Origin: Flavobacteriales bacterium
Lineage (GTDB): Bacteria > Bacteroidota > Bacteroidia > Flavobacteriales_D > Parvicellaceae
Length of the DNA stretch: 12,308 bases
Reading direction: 5' to 3'
Assembly (NCBI GenBank): GCA_026993705.1
Contig: JALWSJ010000373.1
Coordinates: 1 to 12,308 of the forward strand
This document shows, piece by piece, positions 1-6,636 of the stretch. Within the stretch, counting starts at the first letter, position 1; each line of letters begins with the position of its first letter. Under the pieces are notes generated by a model that had not been told where the DNA came from, made no database searches, and saw nothing but the letters and a program-made list of their open reading frames with translations. The position numbers and the translations under genes are program-made.

Positions 1-179
1 CTTATAAGGGAAACAACTAACATACAGACAATTAAACCTTAAAACAAACAAAAGGTATCCCCCCACCCCCACAAGAAAAGTTGTATTCACTCCACTTTCA
101 CTCGTTCCTCCTTCTCGTTTCTTTCATTGGTAGCTTTCCTTTCTTTTTTTAGTTTGTTTAACGCCTACGGCAGTATTGA

Positions 180-337
180 GAAGTTGTTTCATGTTAAGCT
201 ATAAGTAAAATCAATTCTTTTCATTTCACTCGTCGTTATTTTTGCGAACCATAGCTTGGGCTATGCTTCTTAAAAATGCCTAGATTGAAAAGAAAATAAT
301 CTAATTTTACTGTTTATACCTTAACAATAAACAACTT
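180..337. repeat. Long imperfect palindrome with CATAGC/GCTATG core
   Basis: The two arms are imperfect reverse complements around a perfect six-pair core, CATAGC (250-255) and GCTATG (260-265), with loop TTGG. The outer arms match well: GAAGTTGTTT at 180-189 is complementary to 328-337, followed by TGTTAAG, TATAA, GTAAAAT and TTCTTTTCA blocks in the same order in both arms, with a few mismatches and a small insertion in the right arm. The 18-base core (249-266) recurs with one difference at 6331-6348. This suggests a dispersed repeat family rather than a chance hairpin. Its function is unknown. Confidence 0.65.
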
Positions 338-410
338 CGCAAAAAAACAAACCGCAACCAGTAATTTTTGCTCGCCTGCGTATCGGGCTTATAAAGTAGG
401 TACGCTGTAA

Positions 411-568
411 TACTCAAAACAAATAGCTTTAACGAATTTTTGATGTTTTCTTTTTCTCAATACTGGCGTTGTAAAATTTTGTAGTAACCCGTTACAATAA
501 AATTTTACGCCTAAGTCTTGAAAAAAATAAATTCGTCAAATTATCCGAAAAGCCAATTGTATTGAGTA
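411..568. repeat. Second long imperfect palindrome, GGCG/CGCC core hairpin
   Basis: The centre is a hairpin from GGCG (465-468) to CGCC (508-511) enclosing complementary TAAAATTTT and GTAAC/GTTAC blocks. Further out, ACGAATTT pairs with AAATTCGT, GCTTT with AAAGC, ACAA with TTGT, and TACTCAA (411-417) with TTGAGTA (562-568). Weaker complementarity may extend to about 390 and 590. It spans about 158 bases, the same as the palindrome at 180-337, although the two sequences differ. It is probably another intergenic repeat unit of unknown function. Confidence 0.55.
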
Positions 569-738
569 AAACAACTTTACGCCTGCTATAATACCGTTTG
601 ATTGAAAAGAACCAAAAGAAAATAAAACCGTCAATATTCTTACGTTAGCTCCAAAACTCAATTGCTTTTTCTTAGTTCAATCCCTAACGCTGAATGAAAT
701 AAGTGCTGGTAAAAGTGAAAAGAGCTAATTTTTCGATA

Positions 739-3700
739 TTACCTTATCAAATTAACGTGTCCAATCTTCTCAATGTTTTTACGTCCTTTATTTATGGTTC
801 TTAATTTCCAAATATAAACACCTTCCGGACAAACTTTTCCAGAGTTATTTTCTGTTCCATTCCACATGCCATTTGTTGTCTGAGAACGCCAAATAATATC
901 TCCCCAACGATTAAAAATTAAAAGCTCATATTCTACATTTTCTATTCCTAGCCCTTTGGGAAAAAAGAAGTCATTATCCCCATCTCCGTCCGGAGTAAAA
1001 GTATTAGGTATAAAAAAGTAAAATTCCTCACCAATAATAACATCATGACAAATCGTATCACTACAATTCAAATCATTTGTTGCTACCAAACAAGTGTTAT
1101 ATACTCCTGCTGTATCATTCGGGAATTTATAAGTTAAGGTAGTTCCCATACCTATTTCATTTCCATTCATTAACCATGTAAAAACCGTTGCATTATTACT
1201 GTTTTCCGTCAATGTAATCTCTGTATTTAAAACAGTTGTTGGTTGTGGAGTATATTTAAAGTCAGCAACTATACCTTCAGGAGCAACCATGGTAAAGGTC
1301 GTATCTTTAGTACATCCGTTGTCATCCGTTACTGTCAATGAATAAGCACCGGGACAAAGATTGTCTGCTGTGTTCGTTGTGTTGTTATCTATTGGAGCAC
1401 TCCATTGATATAGTGCATTTCCGGCAATAGCTCCACCGGTAACTACCGCTACCACACTACCATCACAACTATATGAACAAGTAGGTTGTGTGATTATACT
1501 CAAACTTAAATTCATTCCAATCGGTTCATTTACAATGACCGTAGTGTCAAAAGAACAGCCCGAATTATCCGTTACATTAACAGGATAAGTACCTGAGGAA
1601 ATATTATCAAAGACAGCTATATTTTGTGTTCCGTTTCCAATACTATATGTATAAGGAGAAGTTCCACCATTTGGTGTGATTGTAATACGACCGCTATTGT
1701 CTCCATTGCATATTAAATCAGTTATGGCAACAGAGGCACTCAACCCACCTCCATCAGTAAGTACTTCTAGGCTTGAAAGTTGGCATCCTGAACCATCGAT
1801 AACTACAATATCGTAAGTTCCTGCACTTAAATTAGAAAATACTGAATCGTTTGAGGTGGTAACACCATTGTCAATGCTAAATACAAAAGGAGATGTACCT
1901 CCCAATGTATGAAGAATAATAGCTCCGTTATTATTTGCGCAAGAAGGGTTGGTAATTTCGGTTGCATAGGTAAAAGCTGAACTCTGTAAAATAAATGAAG
2001 TATCTTTACTACAGCCTGAAGTAGCATCCGATACAGTTAAATTATATGTTCCACTACCTATATTAGATAAATCTTCTGTCGTTCCATTCGCAGCCCAATC
2101 AAAAGTTTCATTTCCCGAACCATTTTGAATAGTAATGTCTATTGCCCCGTCATTAGCTCCGCATGAGGGTTGTGTAAGTATCGCTGTTATGTAGAAATTA
2201 CAGCAATCTTCCGTCAAAGTAGCCGTAGTTACTTCTTGGCAACTTGCTCCGTCATTGATGATAATATCATAAGTTCCTGCTCCAATGTTATTAAAAACGT
2301 TTGTTGTGGAAAAATTAATTCCGTTATCTATACTATATTGGATAGGAGAAGTTCCTCCTGTAACAACAATCTCAATGCTTCCATCTGAGTTTCCGCAAGT
2401 AGGATTTGTTGTATTAATAACGTAAGTATAAGCATTCGTGCTTAAAGTTATTGAAGTGTCTTTTGAACACCCATCGGTTACATCGGTAATCGTAACACTA
2501 TATAGCCCGGAAGGTAAATTTAATAAATCCTCAGTTGTTCCGTTACTTCCCCAATCAAAACTATAATTTCCCGAACCATTGGTAATTGTTAAATCAATCG
2601 CACCATCACTATTCCCGCAAGTTGGGGCGGTAATATTCGCAGATATATCAAAGTTGCAACAAGAGTTTAAAATATTCACCGTAACATCATCTGATGCAGT
2701 AGCACAACTGTTTGAATCGGTTGCTGACAATGTGTAAGTGGTTGTCGTCGTTGGACAAACAGTAGGAGTTAACGTATTATCATTCGTCATATTTGTAGTC
2801 GGCGACCAAGAATAAGGAGCCGGATAACTAATTTCAGGATCATCAAAAGTGATACTCCATCCGTTAAGCGTTCCTGCTCCAAAACCCAAGCCTCCGGGAG
2901 CATCAAACTCTAACGTCCAAACTCCGTTTGACGTACAGCCGTCTAAATTAGAAAAAGGTTCATTTGGATTCCAAGAACCATTTCCCGGAAAACCTCCACC
3001 ATTAATGTTAGAGCCTCCACTTGGTACAAAGCAAACAGTCCCATAAGAACCACCGGCAACTCCTACGGGAACTAATGTTATGCTACACCCGTTTGGAGTT
3101 GTTAGAATTACATTAAAACTACTTTCATCTAAATTACAAGAACTTCCCGCACTTATTTGAGTACCATTACAATTACATCCTGAAAAATTTGTACAAACTT
3201 GAGTGCCACTAAAATTAAATCCATTTATACAAACTTGAGTTATTGAGCCGGAAGCTATCGTTTGCATATTGAGATCCTGTACGTTTATATTTACTTCTGC
3301 ATGACCGCTTGTAACTAAAGATAATTCATTATTCTCATAAGTAGGAGTTTTAGCAGGGCTTATAATAACTTTAGCTTCGCCACTTAAATCAATGCAATCA
3401 CCCGGGCAAATGTCAACATCCAAACCGGCGTTTACTTGAATGACCGGCATTTTTACAGGAACAGTAATCGTTTGTGTACAGGTATTTGTACCATTTGTGA
3501 TTTGAGCAGTATAAGATGTTTCTGTAGATATACAGACAGGTGTTGGGTCGTCTCCACCACCTGAGCCCATTGGGTAACTATAATTATCATGCGTCCATGT
3601 AATTTGAGAATTAGGGTCATTTAGGGTTATTTGAACATTATCAATTCCCCAGTGATCATATTCAGCTCCGGAAACATTATCTTGATGCCATTGAATCAAT

Positions 3701-4263
3701 GTTGTTGAAGTTTGTGCACCAGGTGGAATACTTACACAGTACTGATTCCACGAAGTTAAAGATGGGTCATTTCCTCCGTTCGGATCCCAATAATCAATAT
3801 CTATCCAAGTAGTTCCATTGTCTGTTGAATATTGTAAGTGAACACCTTCTGTCGGTTCATCAGGACCTTCACAAGGAGAAGGGTCTCCTTGTATTGCATA
3901 CCTCATTTCAAAACAAATAACTCCACCTAAAGATAAATCTATAGGGTTTGTTGTCATATCCCTAGGATTAACTGCTGCGTCGCCCATCCACATGAAATTT
4001 GAACCATCAGGAGAAGGAACACCACAAGTGTTATTGGCAATTGTCACACTTTGAGTAAATTGCCAACCAACAGGAGAACCACTATTAAAATTTTCTTCAA
4101 AGGCAATATTACCATTCATATATCCGTAAGCACTAAGCGTAACACATTCTCCACAAAGGACAGAATCTACTGAAGATGTAAGGTTTAAAGTACATTGAGA
4201 GATACTTAGGTTAGAAAACAAGGTTATTAACGCTAGTGATAGTAATAATGTATAGATTTTCAT
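739..4263 (-). CDS. Large secreted modular surface protein with T9SS type B C-terminal domain
   Basis: This is a predicted exported cell-surface or secreted protein of 1174 residues. I chose the ATG at 4263 over an in-frame ATG at 4305 because it starts directly with a signal peptide (MKIYTLLLSLALI..., likely cleaved near residue 23). Residues about 52-213 resemble a reelin-type or jelly-roll subrepeat (LQYSTDNGTTW, later WGIDNVQI). About 300-475 looks like a proprotein-convertase P-domain (GVWTLEFDAPGG, LNGWSITF). From 535 there are six SprB-like repeats (GGTSPYTYSIGNG, SSGTYPVNVTD, GCSFDTT), then a PKD-like domain (about 1002-1078). The last ~93 residues are a gliding-motility-associated type B sorting domain (PNTFTPDGDGDNDFF, LLIFNRWGDIIW). 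By family knowledge this domain directs export through the type IX secretion system. Adhesion or matrix binding is inferred. Numerous Cys residues suggest disulfides. No catalytic domain is seen. Confidence 0.93.
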   Translation of the reverse strand: MKIYTLLLSLALITLFSNLSISQCTLNLTSSVDSVLCGECVTLSAYGYMNGNIAFEENFNSGSPVGWQFTQSVTIANNTCGVPSPDGSNFMWMGDAAVNPRDMTTNPIDLSLGGVICFEMRYAIQGDPSPCEGPDEPTEGVHLQYSTDNGTTWIDIDYWDPNGGNDPSLTSWNQYCVSIPPGAQTSTTLIQWHQDNVSGAEYDHWGIDNVQITLNDPNSQITWTHDNYSYPMGSGGGDDPTPVCISTETSYTAQITNGTNTCTQTITVPVKMPVIQVNAGLDVDICPGDCIDLSGEAKVIISPAKTPTYENNELSLVTSGHAEVNINVQDLNMQTIASGSITQVCINGFNFSGTQVCTNFSGCNCNGTQISAGSSCNLDESSFNVILTTPNGCSITLVPVGVAGGSYGTVCFVPSGGSNINGGGFPGNGSWNPNEPFSNLDGCTSNGVWTLEFDAPGGLGFGAGTLNGWSITFDDPEISYPAPYSWSPTTNMTNDNTLTPTVCPTTTTTYTLSATDSNSCATASDDVTVNILNSCCNFDISANITAPTCGNSDGAIDLTITNGSGNYSFDWGSNGTTEDLLNLPSGLYSVTITDVTDGCSKDTSITLSTNAYTYVINTTNPTCGNSDGSIEIVVTGGTSPIQYSIDNGINFSTTNVFNNIGAGTYDIIINDGASCQEVTTATLTEDCCNFYITAILTQPSCGANDGAIDITIQNGSGNETFDWAANGTTEDLSNIGSGTYNLTVSDATSGCSKDTSFILQSSAFTYATEITNPSCANNNGAIILHTLGGTSPFVFSIDNGVTTSNDSVFSNLSAGTYDIVVIDGSGCQLSSLEVLTDGGGLSASVAITDLICNGDNSGRITITPNGGTSPYTYSIGNGTQNIAVFDNISSGTYPVNVTDNSGCSFDTTVIVNEPIGMNLSLSIITQPTCSYSCDGSVVAVVTGGAIAGNALYQWSAPIDNNTTNTADNLCPGAYSLTVTDDNGCTKDTTFTMVAPEGIVADFKYTPQPTTVLNTEITLTENSNNATVFTWLMNGNEIGMGTTLTYKFPNDTAGVYNTCLVATNDLNCSDTICHDVIIGEEFYFFIPNTFTPDGDGDNDFFFPKGLGIENVEYELLIFNRWGDIIWRSQTTNGMWNGTENNSGKVCPEGVYIWKLRTINKGRKNIEKIGHVNLIR
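1751..2661 (-). repeat. Tandem 456-bp super-repeat inside the surface-protein gene
   Basis: Two consecutive 152-residue units, starting at residues 535 and 687 with CCNF, each contain two SprB-like repeats in the same A-B order. Equivalent landmarks are APTCGNSDGAIDLTI and QPSCGANDGAIDITI, GTTEDLLNLPSG and GTTEDLSNIGSG, DGCSKDTS and SGCSKDTS, and GGTSPIQYSIDNG and GGTSPFVFSIDNG. The pattern implies that a two-domain block was duplicated as a unit, after the single repeat had itself been duplicated. Nucleotide divergence between units is substantial, so the duplication is not very recent. Two further, more divergent SprB-like repeats follow toward the C terminus. Confidence 0.8.
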
Positions 4264-4419
4264 TTTAAATATAGTTATAAACGTAACTAAGACGTAAGTA
4301 TTCACGTTAAGTTGCTTCGAATTATGATGTGTTTCATCAAAATTACAAAAAAAAAGTATCTTTTATAGCAATCCTAGAGTTGAAAGATGAATATTTTCGT
4401 TAAAATAATGTTAATGTAA

Positions 4420-4433
4420 ATACAATTTTGTAT
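4420..4433. promoter_or_regulatory. Short palindrome in the divergent intergenic region
   Basis: ATACAA and TTGTAT are perfect inverted repeats with a two-base spacer, lying 42 bases before the start of the secreted-protein gene at 4475 and in the 211-base gap it shares with the divergent surface-protein gene. The sequence overlaps AT-rich promoter-like DNA (TATTTTGG follows at 4431-4438), which loosely resembles the Bacteroidota -7 element but does not match TAnnTTTG exactly. It may be an operator or a chance AT palindrome. Confidence 0.2.
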
Positions 4434-4474
4434 TTTGGGCACAACTTTTGAAACGGGTGAATTAAAATGAGATT

Positions 4475-5239
4475 ATGAAAACTATACTAATTATACTTAC
4501 TGTCTTTGTTCTATTCAATAAATTTTACGCACAAGATGATTATATGAATCTTTTGGCTTTGATAGCTGATGAGAAATATGATAAATGTTTATTTAAGTGT
4601 GAGAAATATATGGCAAATGAAAAAACGAAAAAAGATCCTTTACCTTATTTATATGCTGCAGAATGTTATTTTTATATGAGTCAAGATCATAAATATAAAG
4701 ATGATTATCCAAAGGCTTTTAAATCCTCACTTTCTTATTTGGGAAAATATAGAAAAAAGGATAAATCATATGAATACAAAGAAGATGCTGAGGAGTTTAT
4801 TGAGAAAATAAAATTTATTATTCTTGAAGATGTTGAAAACAATGCTTTAGCAGGAACAGAAAAAAGTGCTAAAAAGACAGCATCGTTAATGAAGAAGGTG
4901 ATAGCTTTCGATCCCGGCGATTCAGGAGCAAAGCTTTTGCTTGGGTTGAATTATATTTTGTCTAAGAACAAAACCGAAGGTAAGAAAGTTGTAGCTGAAG
5001 CTTTTGAAGAAATAAAGAAAATAGGAACAGATAGAGATTTTGGAGAAATGACAGAAAGTCAACAGACTTACCTTAAGACAGCTTTGATGGAGTATGCGAA
5101 ATTTCAGAAAGAAATAAATCCTGAATCGGCTAAAGAAACTATTAGTTTGGGGCATCCTTTCTTTTATGAAAAACGTGATGATTGTTTGATTGACGATAAT
5201 TCGGATTTTAAAGCTCTATATGATGAGATTACCGGATAA
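4475..5239 (+). CDS. Secreted helical repeat protein of unknown function
   Basis: I do not recognise this 254-residue protein. It begins with a clear signal peptide (MKTILIILTVFVLFNKFYAQ), probably cleaved after residue 20 and with no lipobox, so a periplasmic or exported soluble protein is likely. The rest is rich in Lys, Glu and Tyr and looks wholly alpha-helical. Segments such as DPLPYLYAAECYFYMSQ (about 54-70) and VIAFDPGDSGAKLLLGLNY (about 141-159) have the spacing of TPR-like helix pairs, but this is inference from pattern. No catalytic motif or membrane segment beyond the signal is visible, and it lacks a type IX C-terminal domain. It is divergent from the surface-protein gene and is followed by a strong terminator. 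A functional link to the surface protein is possible but not shown. Confidence 0.85.
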   Translation: MKTILIILTVFVLFNKFYAQDDYMNLLALIADEKYDKCLFKCEKYMANEKTKKDPLPYLYAAECYFYMSQDHKYKDDYPKAFKSSLSYLGKYRKKDKSYEYKEDAEEFIEKIKFIILEDVENNALAGTEKSAKKTASLMKKVIAFDPGDSGAKLLLGLNYILSKNKTEGKKVVAEAFEEIKKIGTDRDFGEMTESQQTYLKTALMEYAKFQKEINPESAKETISLGHPFFYEKRDDCLIDDNSDFKALYDEITG

Positions 5240-5255
5240 AAATTGTACTTACTTA

Positions 5256-5303
5256 ACAAACAAAAAAGCCTTTACATGATTTGTAAAGGTTTTTTTTGTT
5301 TGT
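5256..5303. terminator. Bidirectional intrinsic terminator
   Basis: CCTTTACA (5269-5276) pairs perfectly with TGTAAAGG (5282-5289) around loop TGATT. An A-tract precedes it (5262-5267) and eight T follow (5290-5297), and the flanking ACAAAC/GTTTGT also pairs. It lies between the 3' ends of the convergent genes at 4475-5239 and 5325-5924, and the A and T tracts make it able to serve both strands. Confidence 0.9.
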
Positions 5304-5324
5304 GATGTTTCCTTTTTAATATGT

Positions 5325-5924
5325 TTAATATGTGGTTAGTTCAATGTCTTTTTCCTTGATGATTTTTCTTAAATTGATTAAAGCGTATCGCATTCTGCCT
5401 AGGGCTGTATTGATTGAAATGTCTTTTTGTTCGGCAATGTCTTTAAAGCTCATTTCCTTAAAGTGACGCAATTCAACAATCTCTTTTTGTTCTTCCGGTA
5501 AAAAATCAAGTAGTTGTTTTACTTCTCGTAATATTTGATTAAATACAATGTCGTCTTCAATGGTTGATTCTTTTAGATTTAGAATGTCAAAAATATTAAA
5601 GTCTTCATTTTGGTTATTCCCTTGTGCTACAAAAGACATTTTAGTATTTTTTCGGTAATAGTCGATGATAAGGTTATGAGAGATTCGTAATACCCAAGGC
5701 AAGAATTTACCTTCATCATTATATTTCCCTCGTTTTAGGGTGATAATAACCTTTGTGAAAGTGTCCTGAAAAATATCGTTTGCCAAATCATTGTTTTTAA
5801 CCATTTTCATGATATAGGCAAATACACGATTTTGATGACGGGATAATAAAACCTCAAAAGGCTTTTCATTACCGATTTGGTATAAATGAACTAATTCTGA
5901 GTCTGATAAATGCTGTAATGCCAT
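5325..5924 (-). CDS. ECF-type RNA polymerase sigma factor
   Basis: This encodes a 199-residue member of the sigma-70 family, of the short ECF type with only regions 2 and 4. Region 2 spans about residues 25-95, including the core-binding and -10-recognition stretch (NDIFQDTFTKV, GKFLPWVLRISHNLIIDYYRK). Region 4 spans about 135-187, with LPEEQKEIVELRHF and the helix-turn-helix FKDIAEQKDISINTALGRMR. The 30-odd-residue acidic linker between them is normal for the group. By family knowledge it directs RNA polymerase to a set of promoters. Which ones cannot be told from the sequence. No anti-sigma gene follows: the gene ends at a terminator and is transcribed alone. A large hairpin (5996-6033) lies upstream and could influence its expression. 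Confidence 0.93.
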   Translation of the reverse strand: MALQHLSDSELVHLYQIGNEKPFEVLLSRHQNRVFAYIMKMVKNNDLANDIFQDTFTKVIITLKRGKYNDEGKFLPWVLRISHNLIIDYYRKNTKMSFVAQGNNQNEDFNIFDILNLKESTIEDDIVFNQILREVKQLLDFLPEEQKEIVELRHFKEMSFKDIAEQKDISINTALGRMRYALINLRKIIKEKDIELTTY

Positions 5925-5995
5925 AATTCTTCTACTTTTTCCGATGATTATAGAAATTACTTTGTCTTGAAATTTCTTTAATCCGTTTTTGTTGA

Positions 5996-6033
5996 TTAAA
6001 AATCTACCATTTTATTAAATAGTAGATTTTTAA
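5996..6033 (-). promoter_or_regulatory. Perfect 12-bp inverted repeat upstream of the sigma-factor gene
   Basis: TTAAAAATCTAC (5996-6007) is perfectly complementary to GTAGATTTTTAA (6022-6033). Inside, ATTT (6009-6012) pairs with AAAT (6017-6020) around TATT, and the one mismatch between the two stems (6008/6021) becomes a G-U pair on the minus strand. It ends 71 bases before the sigma-factor start codon. It could be an operator palindrome, a leader hairpin in the sigma-factor transcript, or a weak AT-rich terminator. Position and strand bias favour something acting on that gene, but this is inference. Confidence 0.45.
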
Positions 6034-6245
6034 TACTGAATATTTATTTTTGTTAAAAAGTAGAATCTGTCTATAGGCTTATTTTTTGTTTTAAAGACTT
6101 TATATCTCCGTAAAGGTTGCTTGAAAAAATATTTTTTTGCCAAAAGTATATTAAATTTTGTCATCATCCAAAATTTAATTCCTTTAAATCTGTAGGTTAC
6201 TTTGTTAAGGAAGCAGAAGTTTACTTTCTTGCACTTTTTTAATTC

Positions 6246-6272
6246 CGTGTTAGGGATCGTGTCCCTAACACG
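6246..6272. repeat. Perfect 11-bp hairpin made of two opposed terminal decamers
   Basis: CGTGTTAGGGA (6246-6256) and TCCCTAACACG (6262-6272) form an exact inverted repeat around TCGTG. The same sequence recurs at 6408-6418, where it begins the structured element. The hairpin therefore looks like two repeat ends abutted head to head. No T-tract follows on either strand, so it is not a classical terminator. Confidence 0.8.
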
Positions 6273-6418
6273 ATACATCTAAGCACTATAAAACGTTTTT
6301 ATTTTCCTTATACTTCTTCAAAATTATTTTCCATAGCTGGGGCTATGCAAAAGAATTTTTCATCGTCTAATAAAACTAAATTCCGTTTTCTCTGCACTCA
6401 CCTGTCTCGTGTTAGGGA
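6262..6418. repeat. Third long imperfect palindrome, CATAGC/GCTATG core
   Basis: The outer 11 bases TCCCTAACACG (6262-6272) pair perfectly with CGTGTTAGGGA (6408-6418). The core CATAGC (6332-6337) pairs with GCTATG (6342-6347) around TGGG, with TTTT/AAAA and AAAATT/AATTTT as outer symmetrical blocks (6320-6359). Between core and ends the arms are recognisably complementary but diverged, for example AAAACG at 6290-6295 against CGTTTT at 6384-6389. The core is nearly identical to that of the palindrome at 180-337. Its right terminal decamer doubles as the start of the element at 6409-6557. Confidence 0.65.
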
Positions 6419-6557
6419 TAGGAACGGCATCCTTTTGTCCTCCCTCCTTTTGGAGGGCAAAAGATATAGTGGATAGCCCGACCTCCATTTACAAAATAAA
6501 CGTTTTAGCGATAGCGGAATGTTTGTTTTGTGAATGGAGGGAACGCCCAAATAATAA
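6409..6557 (+). ncRNA. Structured repeat element, copy A, upstream of clpP
   Basis: This is the plus-strand copy of a two-copy element. Proposed fold: P1 GTGTT (6409-6413) with AACGC (6542-6546); P2 GGCATC (6426-6431) with GATAGCC (6472-6478), one bulged A; P3 CTTTTGTCCTCC (6432-6443) with GGAGGGCAAAAG (6452-6463), loop CTCCTTTT; P4, a long hairpin 6482-6506 with 6516-6540. P1, P3 and P4 contain seven G-U type pairs and no A-C mismatches when read as plus-strand RNA. The end GGGAACGCC(C/T)AAATAAT is shared with copy B. It finishes 79 bases before the clpP start. A possible promoter lies between, so it may be outside the clpP transcript. Alternatives are an untranslated leader or a single-strand-folding mobile repeat. 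Similar intergenic repeats occur, to my recollection, in other flavobacteria, but I could not check this. Confidence 0.6.
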
Positions 6558-6576
6558 ATATTGTTATTCAGGAATG

Positions 6577-6608
6577 TTTAACGGGTAAGAAAAAAATAAT
6601 TATCTTTA
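6577..6608 (+). promoter_or_regulatory. Possible Bacteroidota-type promoter of clpP
   Basis: TATCTTTA at 6601-6608 is one base from the Bacteroidota -7 consensus TAnnTTTG, and TTTA at 6577-6580 could be the -33 element, 20 bases away. A start site near 6615 would give a leader of about 20 bases to the clpP ATG at 6637. This is a pattern match only. If correct, the structured element just upstream is not in the clpP mRNA from this promoter. Confidence 0.35.
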
Positions 6609-6636
6609 CGATTCTTTAAAACAAATAATACAAAGT

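Larger units (their letters stand above)
1..738. other. Gene-free region rich in imperfect palindromes
   Basis: No convincing coding region is present. The left 170 bases are AT-rich with pyrimidine-rich stretches and one odd C-tract (six C, A, five C at 59-70). From about 178 onward the sequence is mostly two large imperfect palindromes, listed separately. The segment 155-185 (AACGCC followed by AGTATTGAGAA) is echoed in inverse orientation at 455-476, so the repeats are nested. Near the right end, TCCCTAACGC at 681-690 matches the terminal decamer of the structured elements at 6409 and 12148. This is a repeat-rich spacer downstream of the surface-protein gene. I found no clear terminator directly after that gene's stop codon. 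Confidence 0.6.

Noticed and set aside
1..738. CRISPR array
   Set aside because: The repeats are inverted and unequal rather than regularly spaced direct repeats, and no cas gene is present.
4264..4305. 14-codon upstream extension of the surface protein
   Set aside because: The ATG at 4263 begins a canonical signal peptide. The longer form would put extra hydrophobic residues before it with no benefit.
6246..6272. Intrinsic terminator
   Set aside because: The hairpin is strong, but neither strand has a T-tract directly after it. It matches the repeat-end decamer instead.
6030..6278. 82-codon minus-strand reading frame in the gene-free region
   Set aside because: Its codons run through the perfect hairpin at 6246-6272, the product is a low-complexity Lys/Phe-rich string without recognisable motif, and the AT-rich sequence makes such frames likely by chance.
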